Assembly: GCA_018780145.1 (NCBI GenBank)
Contig: JADMKA010000021.1
Span: 1-60,103 of the forward strand
Reading direction: 5' to 3'
Origin: Vitreoscilla sp.
GTDB taxonomy: Bacteria; Pseudomonadota; Gammaproteobacteria; Burkholderiales; Burkholderiaceae_C
DNA: 60,103 nt
The notes below the pieces were generated by a model. It saw only the letters and a list, made by a program, of their open reading frames with translations. It searched no databases and had not been told where the DNA came from. How positions within the stretch are numbered: position 1 is the first letter of the stretch; each line of letters opens with the position of its first letter. The position numbers and the translations under genes were made by a program. Below are positions 1 through 8,580 of the stretch, one piece after another.

Positions 1-62
1 TGTTCCACTTGACTTCAAGCACGGTTACTTCGGAGCGGCCGTGCGCTGGCCGCGCCTGACCG

Positions 63-464
63 CTACTCGTTGACGCGCCCGCGGCCGGCCTTCACCGCCC
101 CGCGCTGCGCCTTGCCCTCCAGACGCCGGCGCTGAGCGCCCTTGGTCGGCTTGGTCGGCCGGCGCGTCGGGTGCACCACGGCGGCGTCGTCGACCAGCGC
201 CTGCAAGCGCGCCAACGCGTCGGCCTGGTTCTTCACCAGGCTGCGGTGGTCCTGGGCCTTGATCACCACCACGCCGTCGCTGCTGATGCGTGAATCCGGC
301 CAGGTCAGCAAACGCGCCTTCAGCGCATCGGGCAACGAGGAGGCGGCGATGTCGAAACGCAGGTGCACGGCGTTCGACACCTTGTTGACGTTCTGCCCGC
401 CCGCGCCCTGCGCGCGGATCGCGCTGAACTCGACCTCGTCCTGCCCGATGCGCGGCGGCTTCAC
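63..464 (-). CDS. arfB: Peptidyl-tRNA hydrolase ArfB (YaeJ-type ribosome rescue factor)
   Basis: The 133-residue product is a codon-independent release factor. ArfB enters the empty A site of ribosomes stalled on non-stop mRNA and hydrolyses the peptidyl-tRNA. The catalytic GGQ is at residues 22-24 in the context GAGGQNVNK. The C-terminal third (after about residue 98) is rich in Lys and Arg, like the tail ArfB inserts into the mRNA entry channel. The length fits YaeJ (about 140 aa) and not full RF1/RF2 (about 360 aa). It overlaps the upstream thioesterase stop by 4 nt, so the two are probably co-transcribed and translationally coupled. Confidence 0.93.
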   Translation of the reverse strand: MKPPRIGQDEVEFSAIRAQGAGGQNVNKVSNAVHLRFDIAASSLPDALKARLLTWPDSRISSDGVVVIKAQDHRSLVKNQADALARLQALVDDAAVVHPTRRPTKPTKGAQRRRLEGKAQRGAVKAGRGRVNE

Positions 465-946
465 GGGGGCGGCGTGCGCAGCTCGCGCTGGCGTTGCTCC
501 AGCTCGGTGCGGATCTGCCTGCGCACCAGGGCGTTGTCCCAGCGGCGCTTTTCGTCCTCGCTGAACGGGCGCAGCGGCGGCACCGCCACCGGCTTGCCGT
601 CCTCGCCCATCGCCACCATGGTGAAGAAGCAGCTGTTGGCGTGGCGGCGGACCTGGGTGCGGATGTTCTCGGCCACCACCTTGATGCCGATCTCCATCGA
701 CGAGGTGCCGGTGTGGTTCACCGAGGCCAGGAAGGTCACCAGCTCGCCGACGTGGATGGGCTGGCGGAACATCACCTGGTCCACGCTGAGCGTGACCACG
801 TAGCGCCCGGCGTAACGGCTGGCGCAGGCATAGGCCACCTGGTCGAGGAATTTCAGGATCGTGCCGCCGTGCACGTTGCCGCTGAAGTTGGCCATGTCCG
901 GCGTCATCAGCACGGTCATCGACAGTTGGTGCGAAGGCAGGTCCAT
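461..946 (-). CDS. Acyl-CoA thioesterase, hotdog fold (YciA/BACH-like)
   Basis: The 161-residue product is a single-hotdog thioesterase that hydrolyses acyl-CoA to free acid and CoA in the cytoplasm. The family pattern is visible near the N-terminus: MTPDMANFSGNVHGGTILKF, in which N-x-x-G-x-V-H-G-G forms the helix start and active-site region, followed by a conserved Asp in KFLDQVAYACA. A second strand pattern is VGELVTFLASVNHTGTSSMEIGI. The length matches YciA-like enzymes. The true substrate chain length cannot be read from sequence. Its stop overlaps the arfB start by 4 nt. Confidence 0.9.
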   Translation of the reverse strand: MDLPSHQLSMTVLMTPDMANFSGNVHGGTILKFLDQVAYACASRYAGRYVVTLSVDQVMFRQPIHVGELVTFLASVNHTGTSSMEIGIKVVAENIRTQVRRHANSCFFTMVAMGEDGKPVAVPPLRPFSEDEKRRWDNALVRRQIRTELEQRQRELRTPPP

Positions 947-965
947 CGCGGCCCTTTCTGGTGTG

Positions 966-2072
966 TCAGACCACCGTGACAGGCACGCGCTGTGCCAGCG
1001 CGCACATCAACTCGTAGCCGATGGTACCGGCGGCGCGCGCCACCTCGTCCACGGGCAGCCGGCTGCCGTGCGGGCCCTCGCCCCACAGCGTGACCTCGCT
1101 GCCGGGCTGGGCGGCGGGCACGGGTGTCAGATCGACCGCCAGCATGTCCATCGAGACCCGCCCGACAGTTGTCGTGCGTACGCCGTCGACCAGGATCGGG
1201 GAGCCGGATGGCGCATGGCGCGGGTAGCCGTCGGCGTAGCCGCAGGCGACGATGCCGATGCGCAACGGCTGCTCCGCCACGAAGGCGCTGCCGTAGCCCA
1301 CGCTCTCGCCGGCCTCGACCTGCTGCACCGCCAGCAGGTGCGACCGCAGCGTCATCGCCGGCCGCAGATCCCAAAACGCGCTGTCGTGCTCGGGGAAGTC
1401 CGGCACACCGCCGTAGCTCATGATGCCGGCGCGCACCCAATCGGCCCGCACGCGCGGGTCGGCCAGGTGGCGCAGCGTGGCGGCGCTGTTGGCCAGCGAG
1501 CGCTCGCCGGGCAGGTCGTGCGTGGCTTCGTGAAAGGCCTGCACCTGGTGGGCGATGCCGTTCTTCCCGAAGCGGTCGGCATCGGCGTCCGAGAAGTGCG
1601 TCACCAGCGTGATCTCGTCCACCTGCGGCAGCCCGTTCAGCCGCGCCCAGGCCGCGCGGAAGGCCCCGGCCCGAAAGCCCAGCCGGTTCATGCCGCTGTT
1701 CATCTTCAGGAACACGCGGTGCGGCTGGTGGGTCTTGTGTGCCGCCAGCCAGTCGATCTGCTGTTCGCAGTGGACCGCATGCCAGAGGTTCAGGCGCGAG
1801 CACAGCTCCAGGTCACGCGCCTCGAACACGCCCTCCAGCAGCAGGATGGGCCCGCGCCAGTCGAGCGCGCGCAGCCGCTCGGCCTCGGCCAGATCCAGCA
1901 GCGCGAAGCCGTCGGCGCCGCGCAGGCCGACGAACGCGCGTTCGATGCCGTGGCCATAGGCGTTCGCCTTGACCACTGCCCAGACCCGCGCATCCGGCGC
2001 GCAGGCGCGGGCGCGCGCCAGGTTGTGGGCCAGGGCATCGGTGTGGATCAGGGCTTCGATCGGGCGCGGCAT
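966..2072 (-). CDS. alr: Alanine racemase
   Basis: The 368-residue product is a PLP enzyme that interconverts L- and D-alanine for peptidoglycan synthesis. The PLP lysine is K35 in [10 protein letters not shown]. The opposing catalytic tyrosine lies in [10 protein letters not shown], and the C-terminal beta domain has [11 protein letters not shown] and a [13 protein letters not shown] ending typical of Alr/DadX. The start at 2072 ([14 protein letters not shown]) is preferred because the family begins there and AAGGAA lies just upstream; in-frame sequence further upstream has no family similarity. It diverges from lplT across a 174-nt gap. Confidence 0.95.
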   Translation of the reverse strand: MPRPIEALIHTDALAHNLARARACAPDARVWAVVKANAYGHGIERAFVGLRGADGFALLDLAEAERLRALDWRGPILLLEGVFEARDLELCSRLNLWHAVHCEQQIDWLAAHKTHQPHRVFLKMNSGMNRLGFRAGAFRAAWARLNGLPQVDEITLVTHFSDADADRFGKNGIAHQVQAFHEATHDLPGERSLANSAATLRHLADPRVRADWVRAGIMSYGGVPDFPEHDSAFWDLRPAMTLRSHLLAVQQVEAGESVGYGSAFVAEQPLRIGIVACGYADGYPRHAPSGSPILVDGVRTTTVGRVSMDMLAVDLTPVPAAQPGSEVTLWGEGPHGSRLPVDEVARAAGTIGYELMCALAQRVPVTVV

Positions 2073-2246
2073 CGGGGGGCTTCCTTCGCGTGGAATTCTG
2101 CCAGCCCGCCCGCGCCACGCCCGGGCGGCGGCCATGGCCACGAAAAGCCCGCATGCTATAAACCGGCTCGCCCTGTTCGTTGGATCTCCTGGAGACACAA
2201 GCCCACGTCGCGCGCGCCCATCCGCAGGCGCACGGCACTCAGCCGC

Positions 2247-3524
2247 ATGAAAAAAGGCTTCTACACCATCATGTCAGCGCAGTTCTTCAGCTCGCTGGCA
2301 GACAACGCGTTGCTGGTCGGGGCGATCGAACTGCTGAAGACCACCGGGGCACCCGGCTGGCAGGTTCCGGCGCTGACACCGATGTTCGCGCTGTTCTACG
2401 TGGTGCTCGCACCGTTGGTCGGCGCCTTCGCCGATGCAGTGCCCAAGGGCCAGGTGATGTTCTATTCGAACAGCATCAAGGTGGTCGGCTGCCTGATGAT
2501 GCTGTTCGGCAGCCACCCGCTGCTGGCCTACGCCGTGGTGGGCCTCGGCGCTGCGGCCTACTCGCCGGCCAAGTACGGCATCCTCACCGAACTGCTGCCG
2601 CCGTCCCAGCTCGTCAAGGCCAACGGCTGGATCGAGGGGCTGACGATCGCCTCCATCATCCTGGGCGTGCTGCTGGGTGGCCAACTGGTCGGCCCGCACA
2701 TTGCACCCTGGCTGCTGGGCTTCGACCTGCCCTTTCTGAGCACCGGCATCGACACCGCGCCCGAAGCGGCGATCTCGACCCTGGTCGCGCTGTACATCAT
2801 CGCGGCGCTGTTCAACCTGAAGATCCCGCGCACCGAGGCGCCGCTGCAGCCGCTGACGATGAACCTGGTCGACCTGGTGCGCGACTTCGGCCAGTGCAAC
2901 GCCCGCCTGTGGGCCGACAAGCTGGGCCAGATCTCGCTGGCCACCACCACCCTGTTCTGGGGCGTGTCGAGCAACCTGCGGGTGATCGTCTTCGCCTGGG
3001 CCGCGGTGGCCCTGGGCTACGGCACCACGCAGGCATCGACCCTGACCGGCGTGGTCGCGCTCGGCACCGCCGTCGGCGCGGTGGTGGCCTCGTTGTACAT
3101 GCGGCTGGACCGCGCGACCAACGTGATCCCGCTGGGCATCGCGATGGGGGTGCTGGTGATCGGGCTGAACTTCATCACCAACGTCTGGGTGGCCGCACCC
3201 TTCCTGGTGCTGCTGGGCGCCGTCGGCGGCTACCTGGTGGTCCCGATGAACGCGCTGCTGCAGCACCGCGGCCACAACCTGATGGGCGCCGGCCGGTCGA
3301 TCGCCGTTCAGAACTTCAACGAACAGGCCTGCATCCTCGGCCTGGGCGCGTTCTACACCGGCATGACCCGGATCGGCCTCACCGCCTTCACCACCATCGC
3401 GGTGTTCGGCATCGTCGTCGCCGGCACGATGTGGCTGATCCGCCGCTGGCACCTGCGCAACGGCGTGGTCCACCGTGCCGAGATGGAGCGCCTGCTCGCC
3501 ATCGCCCGCTCGGACCGGCACTGA
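2247..3524 (+). CDS. lplT: Lysophospholipid transporter LplT (MFS)
   Basis: The 425-residue, about 12-helix inner-membrane protein starts [20 protein letters not shown], a pattern characteristic of LplT, followed by [10 protein letters not shown]. LplT flips lysophosphatidylethanolamine and related lysolipids inward for re-acylation, in E. coli together with Aas. No aas is visible here, so acylation must be encoded elsewhere. The ATG at 2247 gives the family's usual N-terminus; in-frame sequence upstream is antisense to alr. The stop codon overlaps the start of the next gene (TGATG), which suggests translational coupling to the DMT exporter. Confidence 0.92.
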   Translation: MKKGFYTIMSAQFFSSLADNALLVGAIELLKTTGAPGWQVPALTPMFALFYVVLAPLVGAFADAVPKGQVMFYSNSIKVVGCLMMLFGSHPLLAYAVVGLGAAAYSPAKYGILTELLPPSQLVKANGWIEGLTIASIILGVLLGGQLVGPHIAPWLLGFDLPFLSTGIDTAPEAAISTLVALYIIAALFNLKIPRTEAPLQPLTMNLVDLVRDFGQCNARLWADKLGQISLATTTLFWGVSSNLRVIVFAWAAVALGYGTTQASTLTGVVALGTAVGAVVASLYMRLDRATNVIPLGIAMGVLVIGLNFITNVWVAAPFLVLLGAVGGYLVVPMNALLQHRGHNLMGAGRSIAVQNFNEQACILGLGAFYTGMTRIGLTAFTTIAVFGIVVAGTMWLIRRWHLRNGVVHRAEMERLLAIARSDRH

Positions 3525-4393
3525 TGTCCGGCGCCCGCCGCTTCGCGCCGGCCTTGGCGCTGGTGCTCAACGCGCTGATCTGGGGCACCTCCTGGTGGCC
3601 GTTCCGGCAGTTGCACGGGGCCGGCCTGCACCCGCTGTGGACCACGGCGTTGGTCTACCTGATGGCGGTGGTGGTCATCGGCCTGGCGCGGCCGGCGGCG
3701 TGGCGCGAGGTGGTTCGAACACCGGCGCTGTGGCTGATCGTGCTGGCCTCGGGCACCACCAACGCCGCCTTCAACTGGGGCGTGACCATCGGCGACGTGG
3801 TGCGGGTGGTGCTGCTGTTCTACCTGATGCCGCTGTGGGCCGTGCTGCTGGCCCGGCTGGTGCTGCACGAGGCCCTGACGCGCGCCGCCCTGCTGCGCGT
3901 GGCGATGGCCCTGGGCGGCGCGCTGATCGTGCTCTGGCCCGAGGCCGGCGCCGGCCCCGGACCGCTGCGGTTGACCGACGCACTGGGGGTGATCGGCGGC
4001 TTCAGCTTCGCGCTGAACAACGTGATGCTGCGCCGCGAGGCGGCACGCAGCGAAGGCGCGCGCTCGCTGGCCATGTTCGTGGGCGGGGCGGTGGTGGCGG
4101 CCGGGCTGGCACTGGCCCTCGGCGCCGAGCGCGTGCCACCGCCGCCCTGGTTGTCGGCCGGCTGGGTCGCCGTGGCGATGCTGCTGGGCGCCTTCTTCCT
4201 GCTCAGCAACCTGGCGCTGCAGTACGGCGCCGCGCGCCTGCCGGCCAACACGACCGCCGTGATCATGCTGACGGAGGTGGTGTTCGCCTCGGCCTCAGCG
4301 CTCGCGCTGGGCGCCGGCAGCCTGACGCCGGCACTGGTGCTGGGGGGTGGCCTGATCGTCGGCGCCGCCGTGCTGGCTGCCTGGCGCCCCTGA
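3524..4393 (+). CDS. DMT-superfamily (EamA) transporter
   Basis: The 289-residue integral membrane protein has about ten hydrophobic helices in two EamA repeats. The first starts with LVLNALIWGTSWWPFRQL, and the second starts around LTDALGVIGGFSFALNNVML. EamA proteins export metabolites such as amino acids or nucleobases across the inner membrane; the substrate here is unknown. The start ATG overlaps the lplT stop codon, so both probably sit on one transcript. Length is normal for the family. Confidence 0.88.
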   Translation: MSGARRFAPALALVLNALIWGTSWWPFRQLHGAGLHPLWTTALVYLMAVVVIGLARPAAWREVVRTPALWLIVLASGTTNAAFNWGVTIGDVVRVVLLFYLMPLWAVLLARLVLHEALTRAALLRVAMALGGALIVLWPEAGAGPGPLRLTDALGVIGGFSFALNNVMLRREAARSEGARSLAMFVGGAVVAAGLALALGAERVPPPPWLSAGWVAVAMLLGAFFLLSNLALQYGAARLPANTTAVIMLTEVVFASASALALGAGSLTPALVLGGGLIVGAAVLAAWRP

Positions 4394-4451
4394 CGACACC
4401 GAGGCTTTCGCACGGCGCGGAACGGGGCACCCGGTGCCGGCATACCGGCCC

Positions 4452-4468
4452 CACCCGCCGTGCGGGTG
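4452..4468 (+). terminator. Weak hairpin between DMT exporter and glutathione peroxidase
   Basis: CACCCGC and GCGGGTG pair as a 7-bp stem with a CGT loop. No T-run follows, so it is at best a weak or Rho-assisted terminator, or simply part of the leader of the downstream gene. Confidence 0.3.
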
Positions 4469-4510
4469 CTCGGCCGCGCTAGCATGCGCCTCCCGATCCT
4501 GGAGCATGGC

Positions 4511-4996
4511 ATGAGCAGCATCTACGATTTCAGCGCCCAGACCATCGACGGCAAAACCGTGGCCTTGAAGAAGTTCAAGGGGAAGGTCTTGCTGATCGTC
4601 AACACCGCCAGCGCCTGCGGCTTCACGCCGCAGTTCAAGGGCCTGCAGGCGTTGTGGCAACAGTTCGGAAAGGACGGCCTCGTCGTCGTCGGATTCCCGA
4701 GCAACGAGTTCGGCGCGCAAGACCCGGGCAGCAACGACGACATCGCCTCGTTCTGCGAGATGAACTACGGGGTCGACTTTCCGATGATGGCCAAGGTCGA
4801 GGTCAACGGCGCGGGCGCCCACCCGCTGTGGCAGTGGCTCAAGGGCGAGAAGCCCGGCTTCCTGGGCACCGAGGCGATCAAGTGGAACTTCACCAAGTTC
4901 CTGGTCGGCAGGGATGGCCAGGTCATCAAGCGCTATGCGCCCCAGGACGAGCCCGAGAAACTGGCAGACGACATCGAGGCCGCGCTCGCGGCCTAG
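4511..4996 (+). CDS. Glutathione peroxidase (BtuE-like, cysteine type)
   Basis: The 161-residue thioredoxin-fold peroxidase reduces hydrogen or organic peroxides using thiols. The peroxidatic Cys is C36 in NTASACGFTPQ, which replaces selenocysteine. The GPx second motif is FPSNEFGAQDPGSNDD with the tetrad Gln at about residue 70, and the third is IKWNFTKFLV with the Trp. The start at 4511 (MSSIYDFSAQ) matches family N-termini, with GGAGCAT just upstream. Its stop overlaps by 4 nt with the stop of the convergent Crp/Fnr gene. Like BtuE it probably accepts thioredoxin as well as glutathione; that is inference. Confidence 0.93.
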   Translation: MSSIYDFSAQTIDGKTVALKKFKGKVLLIVNTASACGFTPQFKGLQALWQQFGKDGLVVVGFPSNEFGAQDPGSNDDIASFCEMNYGVDFPMMAKVEVNGAGAHPLWQWLKGEKPGFLGTEAIKWNFTKFLVGRDGQVIKRYAPQDEPEKLADDIEAALAA

Positions 4997-5691
4997 GTGG
5001 CTGTCGGGCTGTGGGTCGGGCCCGCGTTGGGCCTGTTCAGCCACAGCCCGCCGTAGGCCGGCCGCAGCCGGCCTTGCCGCGACAGGTCGGCGACCAACTC
5101 GTTGACAGTCTGGCGCGACAACCCGGCCAGCGCCGCCAACTCGGCCTGGGTGGCGCGCAGAAACTGCCAGCCCGCCGCATCGGCCGGCTGCATGCGGCCT
5201 TCGCGCTGCAGCTGGCCCAGCGCCAGCGTGAAGCGCTCGATGGCGCTCTGGTGGCGCGCCGCCTCCAGCAGGCGCAGCGTGCCGTCGTGGCGCAGCGCGA
5301 GCTCCTGCAACAGCAGCCGTGCCGCGCCCGGCACCTCGTCGACCAGCACCCCATAGGCCGCCGGGCCGAACGCGGCCAGCCGTGTCGGGCGCGTCGCGAC
5401 CGCCTCGTAGGCCGACGGCGCGCCACTGGCGAACGAAGCCAGCCCGAACAAGCGCGGCGCCGGCACGTGTTCGATCACCGACACCTGACCATCCAGCGTG
5501 ACGAAGCGGATCTCGATTTCGCCCGCCAACACCCCGTACAGGGCCGGCGTGACCTCGCCGGTGGCAAACGCCAGTGCGCCGGGTGCCAACCGCCTGACCG
5601 ACACCAGCCGCGCCAGCGAGGCACTCGCCGCCGCTGGAACGTCCAAGCCAGGAAAGATGGCCGCCAGCATGGCCGCCAGGTCGTCACGCAT
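4993..5691 (-). CDS. Crp/Fnr-family transcriptional regulator
   Basis: The product is about 232 residues. It has an N-terminal cyclic-nucleotide-binding-like beta-barrel (roughly 20-130, with PALYGVLAGEIEIRFVTLDG) and a C-terminal winged helix whose recognition helix is in LAALAGLSRQTVNELVADL. No Fnr-type N-terminal cysteine cluster is present, so it is not an oxygen-sensing Fnr. The barrel lacks an obvious full cAMP-binding motif, so the ligand is unknown. An ATG at 5721 is an alternative start, but that start would place the 8-bp palindrome at 5703-5722 inside the coding region; starting at 5691 leaves it as an upstream operator. It diverges from the DUF2332 gene. Confidence 0.85.
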   Translation of the reverse strand: MRDDLAAMLAAIFPGLDVPAAASASLARLVSVRRLAPGALAFATGEVTPALYGVLAGEIEIRFVTLDGQVSVIEHVPAPRLFGLASFASGAPSAYEAVATRPTRLAAFGPAAYGVLVDEVPGAARLLLQELALRHDGTLRLLEAARHQSAIERFTLALGQLQREGRMQPADAAGWQFLRATQAELAALAGLSRQTVNELVADLSRQGRLRPAYGGLWLNRPNAGPTHSPTAT

Positions 5692-5702
5692 CAGGCGCCA
5701 TG

Positions 5703-5722
5703 AATGTCGGGTGTCCGACATT
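5703..5722. promoter_or_regulatory. Perfect inverted repeat, probable Crp/Fnr-type operator
   Basis: AATGTCGG and CCGACATT form a perfect 8-bp inverted repeat around GTGT. It lies just upstream of the Crp/Fnr gene (start 5691) and 31 nt before the divergent gene at 5754. Two-fold symmetry with a short spacer fits Crp/Fnr dimer sites. Binding by the adjacent regulator is inferred. Confidence 0.55.
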
Positions 5723-5753
5723 CTGCGCGATGCCCCGGCGCTAAGCTGTCGCC

Positions 5754-6878
5754 ATGACCCCTGCCCCCGACAGCCTGGCTCGCCTGGCCGCCCCCTTCGA
5801 CGCCTTCGCCCGCCAGGACTGCAGCACCGAACCGCTCTATGCCGCGCTGGCCCTTGCGCTGGCCGCCCGGCCCCCACTGCTGGGCCTGCTGCAGGCCGCG
5901 CCGCCGACCCAGCGGCGGCCGACCCTGCTGTTGGCCGCCCTGCACGACCGCCTGCTGGCCCTCGCCGAGGCCGGTGCACCGCTGCCGCCGCTGGCCGCCT
6001 ACTACCCCAGCCTGGGCGGGGTGCGCCCCCCGGACAGCAGCCTCGGCGTGGCCCTTGAAGCCTTCGTCGCCGAGCACGGCGGCGCGCTGCGCGAGACCAT
6101 CGCGACCCAGCGCACGCAAACCAACGAGATCGGCCGCTCGGCCGTGCTCTGGCCGGCACTGGCCGAGATCTCGCGCCGCCACGGCGGCCGGCCGCTGGCG
6201 TTGTTCGACTTCGGCTGCAGCGCAGGCCTGAACCTGTCGGTCGACGGCTTCCAGGTGGCTTACAGCGGCGCGGCGACGCTGGCCGTCGGGCCCGGCGCGC
6301 CGGCGGCCCCCCGCGTGGCCTGCCGGCTGGTCGGCGGCGTTCCCCCCTGGACGCCCTGGACCATCGCCCACCGACAGGGCGTCGACCTGGCCCCGATCGA
6401 TCTGGACGACACCGGCGCCTTGCGCTGGCTGCGTGCGTGCCTGTGGCCCAGCGAACACGAGCGCGCCACGCGATTCGAACAGGCCGTGGCGCTGGCCCGC
6501 GCCGCGCGCCACCCGGTCGTGCGCAGCGACGACGGGATCAGCGTCCTGGCGCGCTGGCTGAGTCACCTGCCCGCTGGCGTCACGCCCGTGATGTTCAACA
6601 GCTGGGTGCTGGCCTATTTCACCGGTGACGAACTGGCCCGCCACACCGAGCGGGTGCTGGCGCTGGTTCAGGACCATGGCCTGGTGTGGTTGAGTGCCGA
6701 AGACGAGACCCGGCTCGCCGCCACCTCCGGCTTGGCGGCCGCGCCGGGCCTCAGCGCCCACGAGCCGGGCACGCCGACCTACTGGTCGCTCAGCGAGCCG
6801 GGGCGGGACGGGCCGGCGCATTCGCTGCTGGCCCGCTCGCACCCCCACGGCGTCTGGCTCGAGTGGCTGGCGGGATAA
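5754..6878 (+). CDS. DUF2332 family protein
   Basis: The 374-residue cytoplasmic protein has a motif LALFDFGCSAGLNLSVDGF near the middle that resembles the glycine-rich SAM-binding loop of class I methyltransferases and is typical of DUF2332. Other conserved-looking parts are QTNEIGRSAVLWPAL before it and VMFNSWVLAYF near the C-terminus. The reaction is unknown; a methyltransferase-like role is inference from the loop. It diverges from the Crp/Fnr gene with the palindromic site between them, so it is a likely target of that regulator. The next gene starts 34 nt downstream. Confidence 0.75.
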   Translation: MTPAPDSLARLAAPFDAFARQDCSTEPLYAALALALAARPPLLGLLQAAPPTQRRPTLLLAALHDRLLALAEAGAPLPPLAAYYPSLGGVRPPDSSLGVALEAFVAEHGGALRETIATQRTQTNEIGRSAVLWPALAEISRRHGGRPLALFDFGCSAGLNLSVDGFQVAYSGAATLAVGPGAPAAPRVACRLVGGVPPWTPWTIAHRQGVDLAPIDLDDTGALRWLRACLWPSEHERATRFEQAVALARAARHPVVRSDDGISVLARWLSHLPAGVTPVMFNSWVLAYFTGDELARHTERVLALVQDHGLVWLSAEDETRLAATSGLAAAPGLSAHEPGTPTYWSLSEPGRDGPAHSLLARSHPHGVWLEWLAG

Positions 6879-6912
6879 TCGGGCCTCCGATCCACGCAAC
6901 CCCAGGCCCGCC

Positions 6913-8109
6913 ATGTTCGCCCACATCACGCCCTATGCCGGCGACCCGATCCTCACGCTGAACGAGGATTTCCAGAAGGACCCGCGGGCCGGCAAGATCA
7001 ACCTGTCGATCGGCATCTACTTCGACGACGCCGGCCGGCTGCCGGTGATGGAATCGGTGACCCGGGCCGAAGCGATCATCGCCGCCCACCCCGGCCCCAA
7101 GCCCTACTTGCCGATGGAGGGCGCGGCCAACTTCCGCGCCGTGGTGCCACCGCTGCTGTTCGGCGCCGGCCACCCGGCCATCGCCGAGGGCCGCATCGCC
7201 ACCATGCAGGCGGTGGGCTCCAGCGGCGGCCTGAAGGTGGGCGCCGATTTCATCAAGACCTGGTTCCCGGGCAGCGGCATCTGGGTCAGCGACCCGACCT
7301 GGGACAACCACAAGGCGGTGTTCGAGGGGGCTGGCCTGACTGTCGGCAGCTACCCGTACTACGACGCCGCCACCGGCGGGCTGCGCTTCGACGCGATGTG
7401 CGAGAAGCTCGCCACCCTGCCCGCGAAGAGCGTGGTGCTGCTGCACGCCTGCTGCCACAACCCGACCGGCGTGGACCTGACCCGCGCGCAGTGGGACGCG
7501 CTGATCCCGCTGTTGAAGGAGCGGCAGCTCATCGCCTTCCTGGACCTGGCCTACCAGGGCTTCGGTGATGGCATCGAAGAAGACGCCTACGCGGTGCGGG
7601 CCCTGACCGACGCCGGCCTGGCCTTCTTCGTGGCCAACTCGTTCTCGAAGAGCATGAGCGTCTACGGCGAGCGCTGCGGCGCGCTCAGCGTGGTCTGCCC
7701 CAACGCCGCCGAGGCCGCCCTGGTGCTGGGACAGTTGAAGGCCACCGTGCGCCGCAACTACTCCAACCCGCCCATCCACGGCGGCCAGATCGTCGCCACG
7801 ATCCTCGGCACCCCCGAGCTGCGCACGCTGTGGTTTGGCGAGGTCGAGGCGATGCGGGTGCGCATCCGGGCGATGCGCGAGCGCCTGCACGCGGTGGTCA
7901 GCGCCAAGGTGCCCGGGCGCGACTTCGGCTACTTCCTCAGCCAGCGCGGCATGTTCAGCTACACCGGCCTGTCGGTCGACCAGGTGAACCGCCTGCGCGA
8001 GGAGTTCGGCGTCTACATCCTGCGCTCGGGCCGCATGTGCGTGGCCGGTCTGAACACCGGCAACGTCGAGCGAACCGCGGAGGCGATGGCGGCGGTGCTG
8101 GCGGTCTGA
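6913..8109 (+). CDS. tyrB: Aromatic amino acid aminotransferase (TyrB-like, class I)
   Basis: The 398-residue PLP enzyme of the aspartate/aromatic aminotransferase subgroup Ia transfers amino groups between aromatic or dicarboxylic amino acids and 2-oxoacids. Signs are FAHITPYAGDPILTLNEDF at the N-terminus, LLHACCHNPTGVDLT with the conserved NPTG, and the PLP-lysine region VANSFSKSMSVYGERCGAL. The C-terminal part SYTGLSVDQVNRLREEFGVY and the substrate-carboxylate Arg region GRMCVAGLN are also typical. Choice between TyrB and AspC specificity is by overall resemblance only. Confidence 0.9.
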   Translation: MFAHITPYAGDPILTLNEDFQKDPRAGKINLSIGIYFDDAGRLPVMESVTRAEAIIAAHPGPKPYLPMEGAANFRAVVPPLLFGAGHPAIAEGRIATMQAVGSSGGLKVGADFIKTWFPGSGIWVSDPTWDNHKAVFEGAGLTVGSYPYYDAATGGLRFDAMCEKLATLPAKSVVLLHACCHNPTGVDLTRAQWDALIPLLKERQLIAFLDLAYQGFGDGIEEDAYAVRALTDAGLAFFVANSFSKSMSVYGERCGALSVVCPNAAEAALVLGQLKATVRRNYSNPPIHGGQIVATILGTPELRTLWFGEVEAMRVRIRAMRERLHAVVSAKVPGRDFGYFLSQRGMFSYTGLSVDQVNRLREEFGVYILRSGRMCVAGLNTGNVERTAEAMAAVLAV

Positions 8110-8125
8110 ACAGCACGATTCGGTC

Positions 8126-8142
8126 GTTAAGAGCGGGTTAAT
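8126..8142 (+). promoter_or_regulatory. Direct repeat resembling a PmrA/QseB-type response-regulator box
   Basis: GTTAAG, then 5 nt, then GTTAAT gives a direct repeat with an 11-nt period. This is the architecture of sites bound by OmpR-family regulators of the PmrA/QseB type (CTTAA-N5-CTTAA). It lies 38 nt before the first gene of an operon that ends in a QseB-like regulator and its kinase. Autoregulation is inferred. Confidence 0.5.
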
Positions 8143-8151
8143 ACCACCCGC
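8133..8151 (+). other. Short inverted repeat overlapping the direct-repeat box
   Basis: GCGGGT and ACCCGC are a 6-bp inverted repeat with a 7-nt loop, between the aminotransferase stop and the cytochrome operon. It could end aminotransferase transcription weakly, but no T-run follows it. Confidence 0.25.
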
Positions 8152-8180
8152 CGAACATGGCGGCTCCCGATGGAGTTGCC

Positions 8181-8567
8181 ATGTCGATCCGATCCCTTGT
8201 CCTCCTGGCTGCGGTCCTCGCAGCCCATGCAGCGCACGCCAGCACCCCGGCGGAGCTGCTCGTCGGCTACACCGCAGCCAGCGGCACGCCGGCACAAGCC
8301 GCACGCGGCCAGCGCTTCTTCACCTCGCGCCACGGCAAGGAGTGGGCCTGCGCCGAGTGCCATGGCGCCGTGCCCAGCCAGGAGGGGCGCCACGCCAGCA
8401 CCGGCAAGGCCATCGGTGCGCTCGCGCCCGCCTTCAACCCGGAGCGTTTCACCAGCAGCGCCAAGGCTGAAAAATGGTTCCGGCGCAACTGCAATGACGT
8501 GGTGGGCCGTGAGTGCACCGCGGGTGAGAAGGCCGACGTGCTGGCCTGGTTGATCAGCCTGAAGTGA
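8181..8567 (+). CDS. SHP-type monohaem cytochrome c (DUF1924)
   Basis: The 128-residue protein has a signal peptide ending at about residue 20 (AAHAAHA) and one haem-binding CAECH at residues 57-61. It fits the DUF1924 family, which includes the sphaeroides haem protein SHP, a high-spin cytochrome c known for an asparagine sixth ligand. The C-terminal RRNCNDVVGRECTAGEKADV offers N103 as the matching candidate ligand and C104/C112 as a probable disulfide. It should be periplasmic. It leads an operon with a dihaem cytochrome c and a cytochrome b561, the same order as known shp-dhc-cytochrome b loci. The ATG at 8181 is chosen because the signal peptide begins there. Confidence 0.85.
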   Translation: MSIRSLVLLAAVLAAHAAHASTPAELLVGYTAASGTPAQAARGQRFFTSRHGKEWACAECHGAVPSQEGRHASTGKAIGALAPAFNPERFTSSAKAEKWFRRNCNDVVGRECTAGEKADVLAWLISLK

Positions 8568-8580
8568 GGGGCACCCAACC

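Noticed and set aside
1-62. Left edge of the window
   Set aside because: Only 62 nt before the arfB stop; no gene end or signal could be supported.
861-2246. A long plus-strand frame joined in phase to lplT
   Set aside because: This part is antisense to the alanine racemase; the true LplT start is at 2247.
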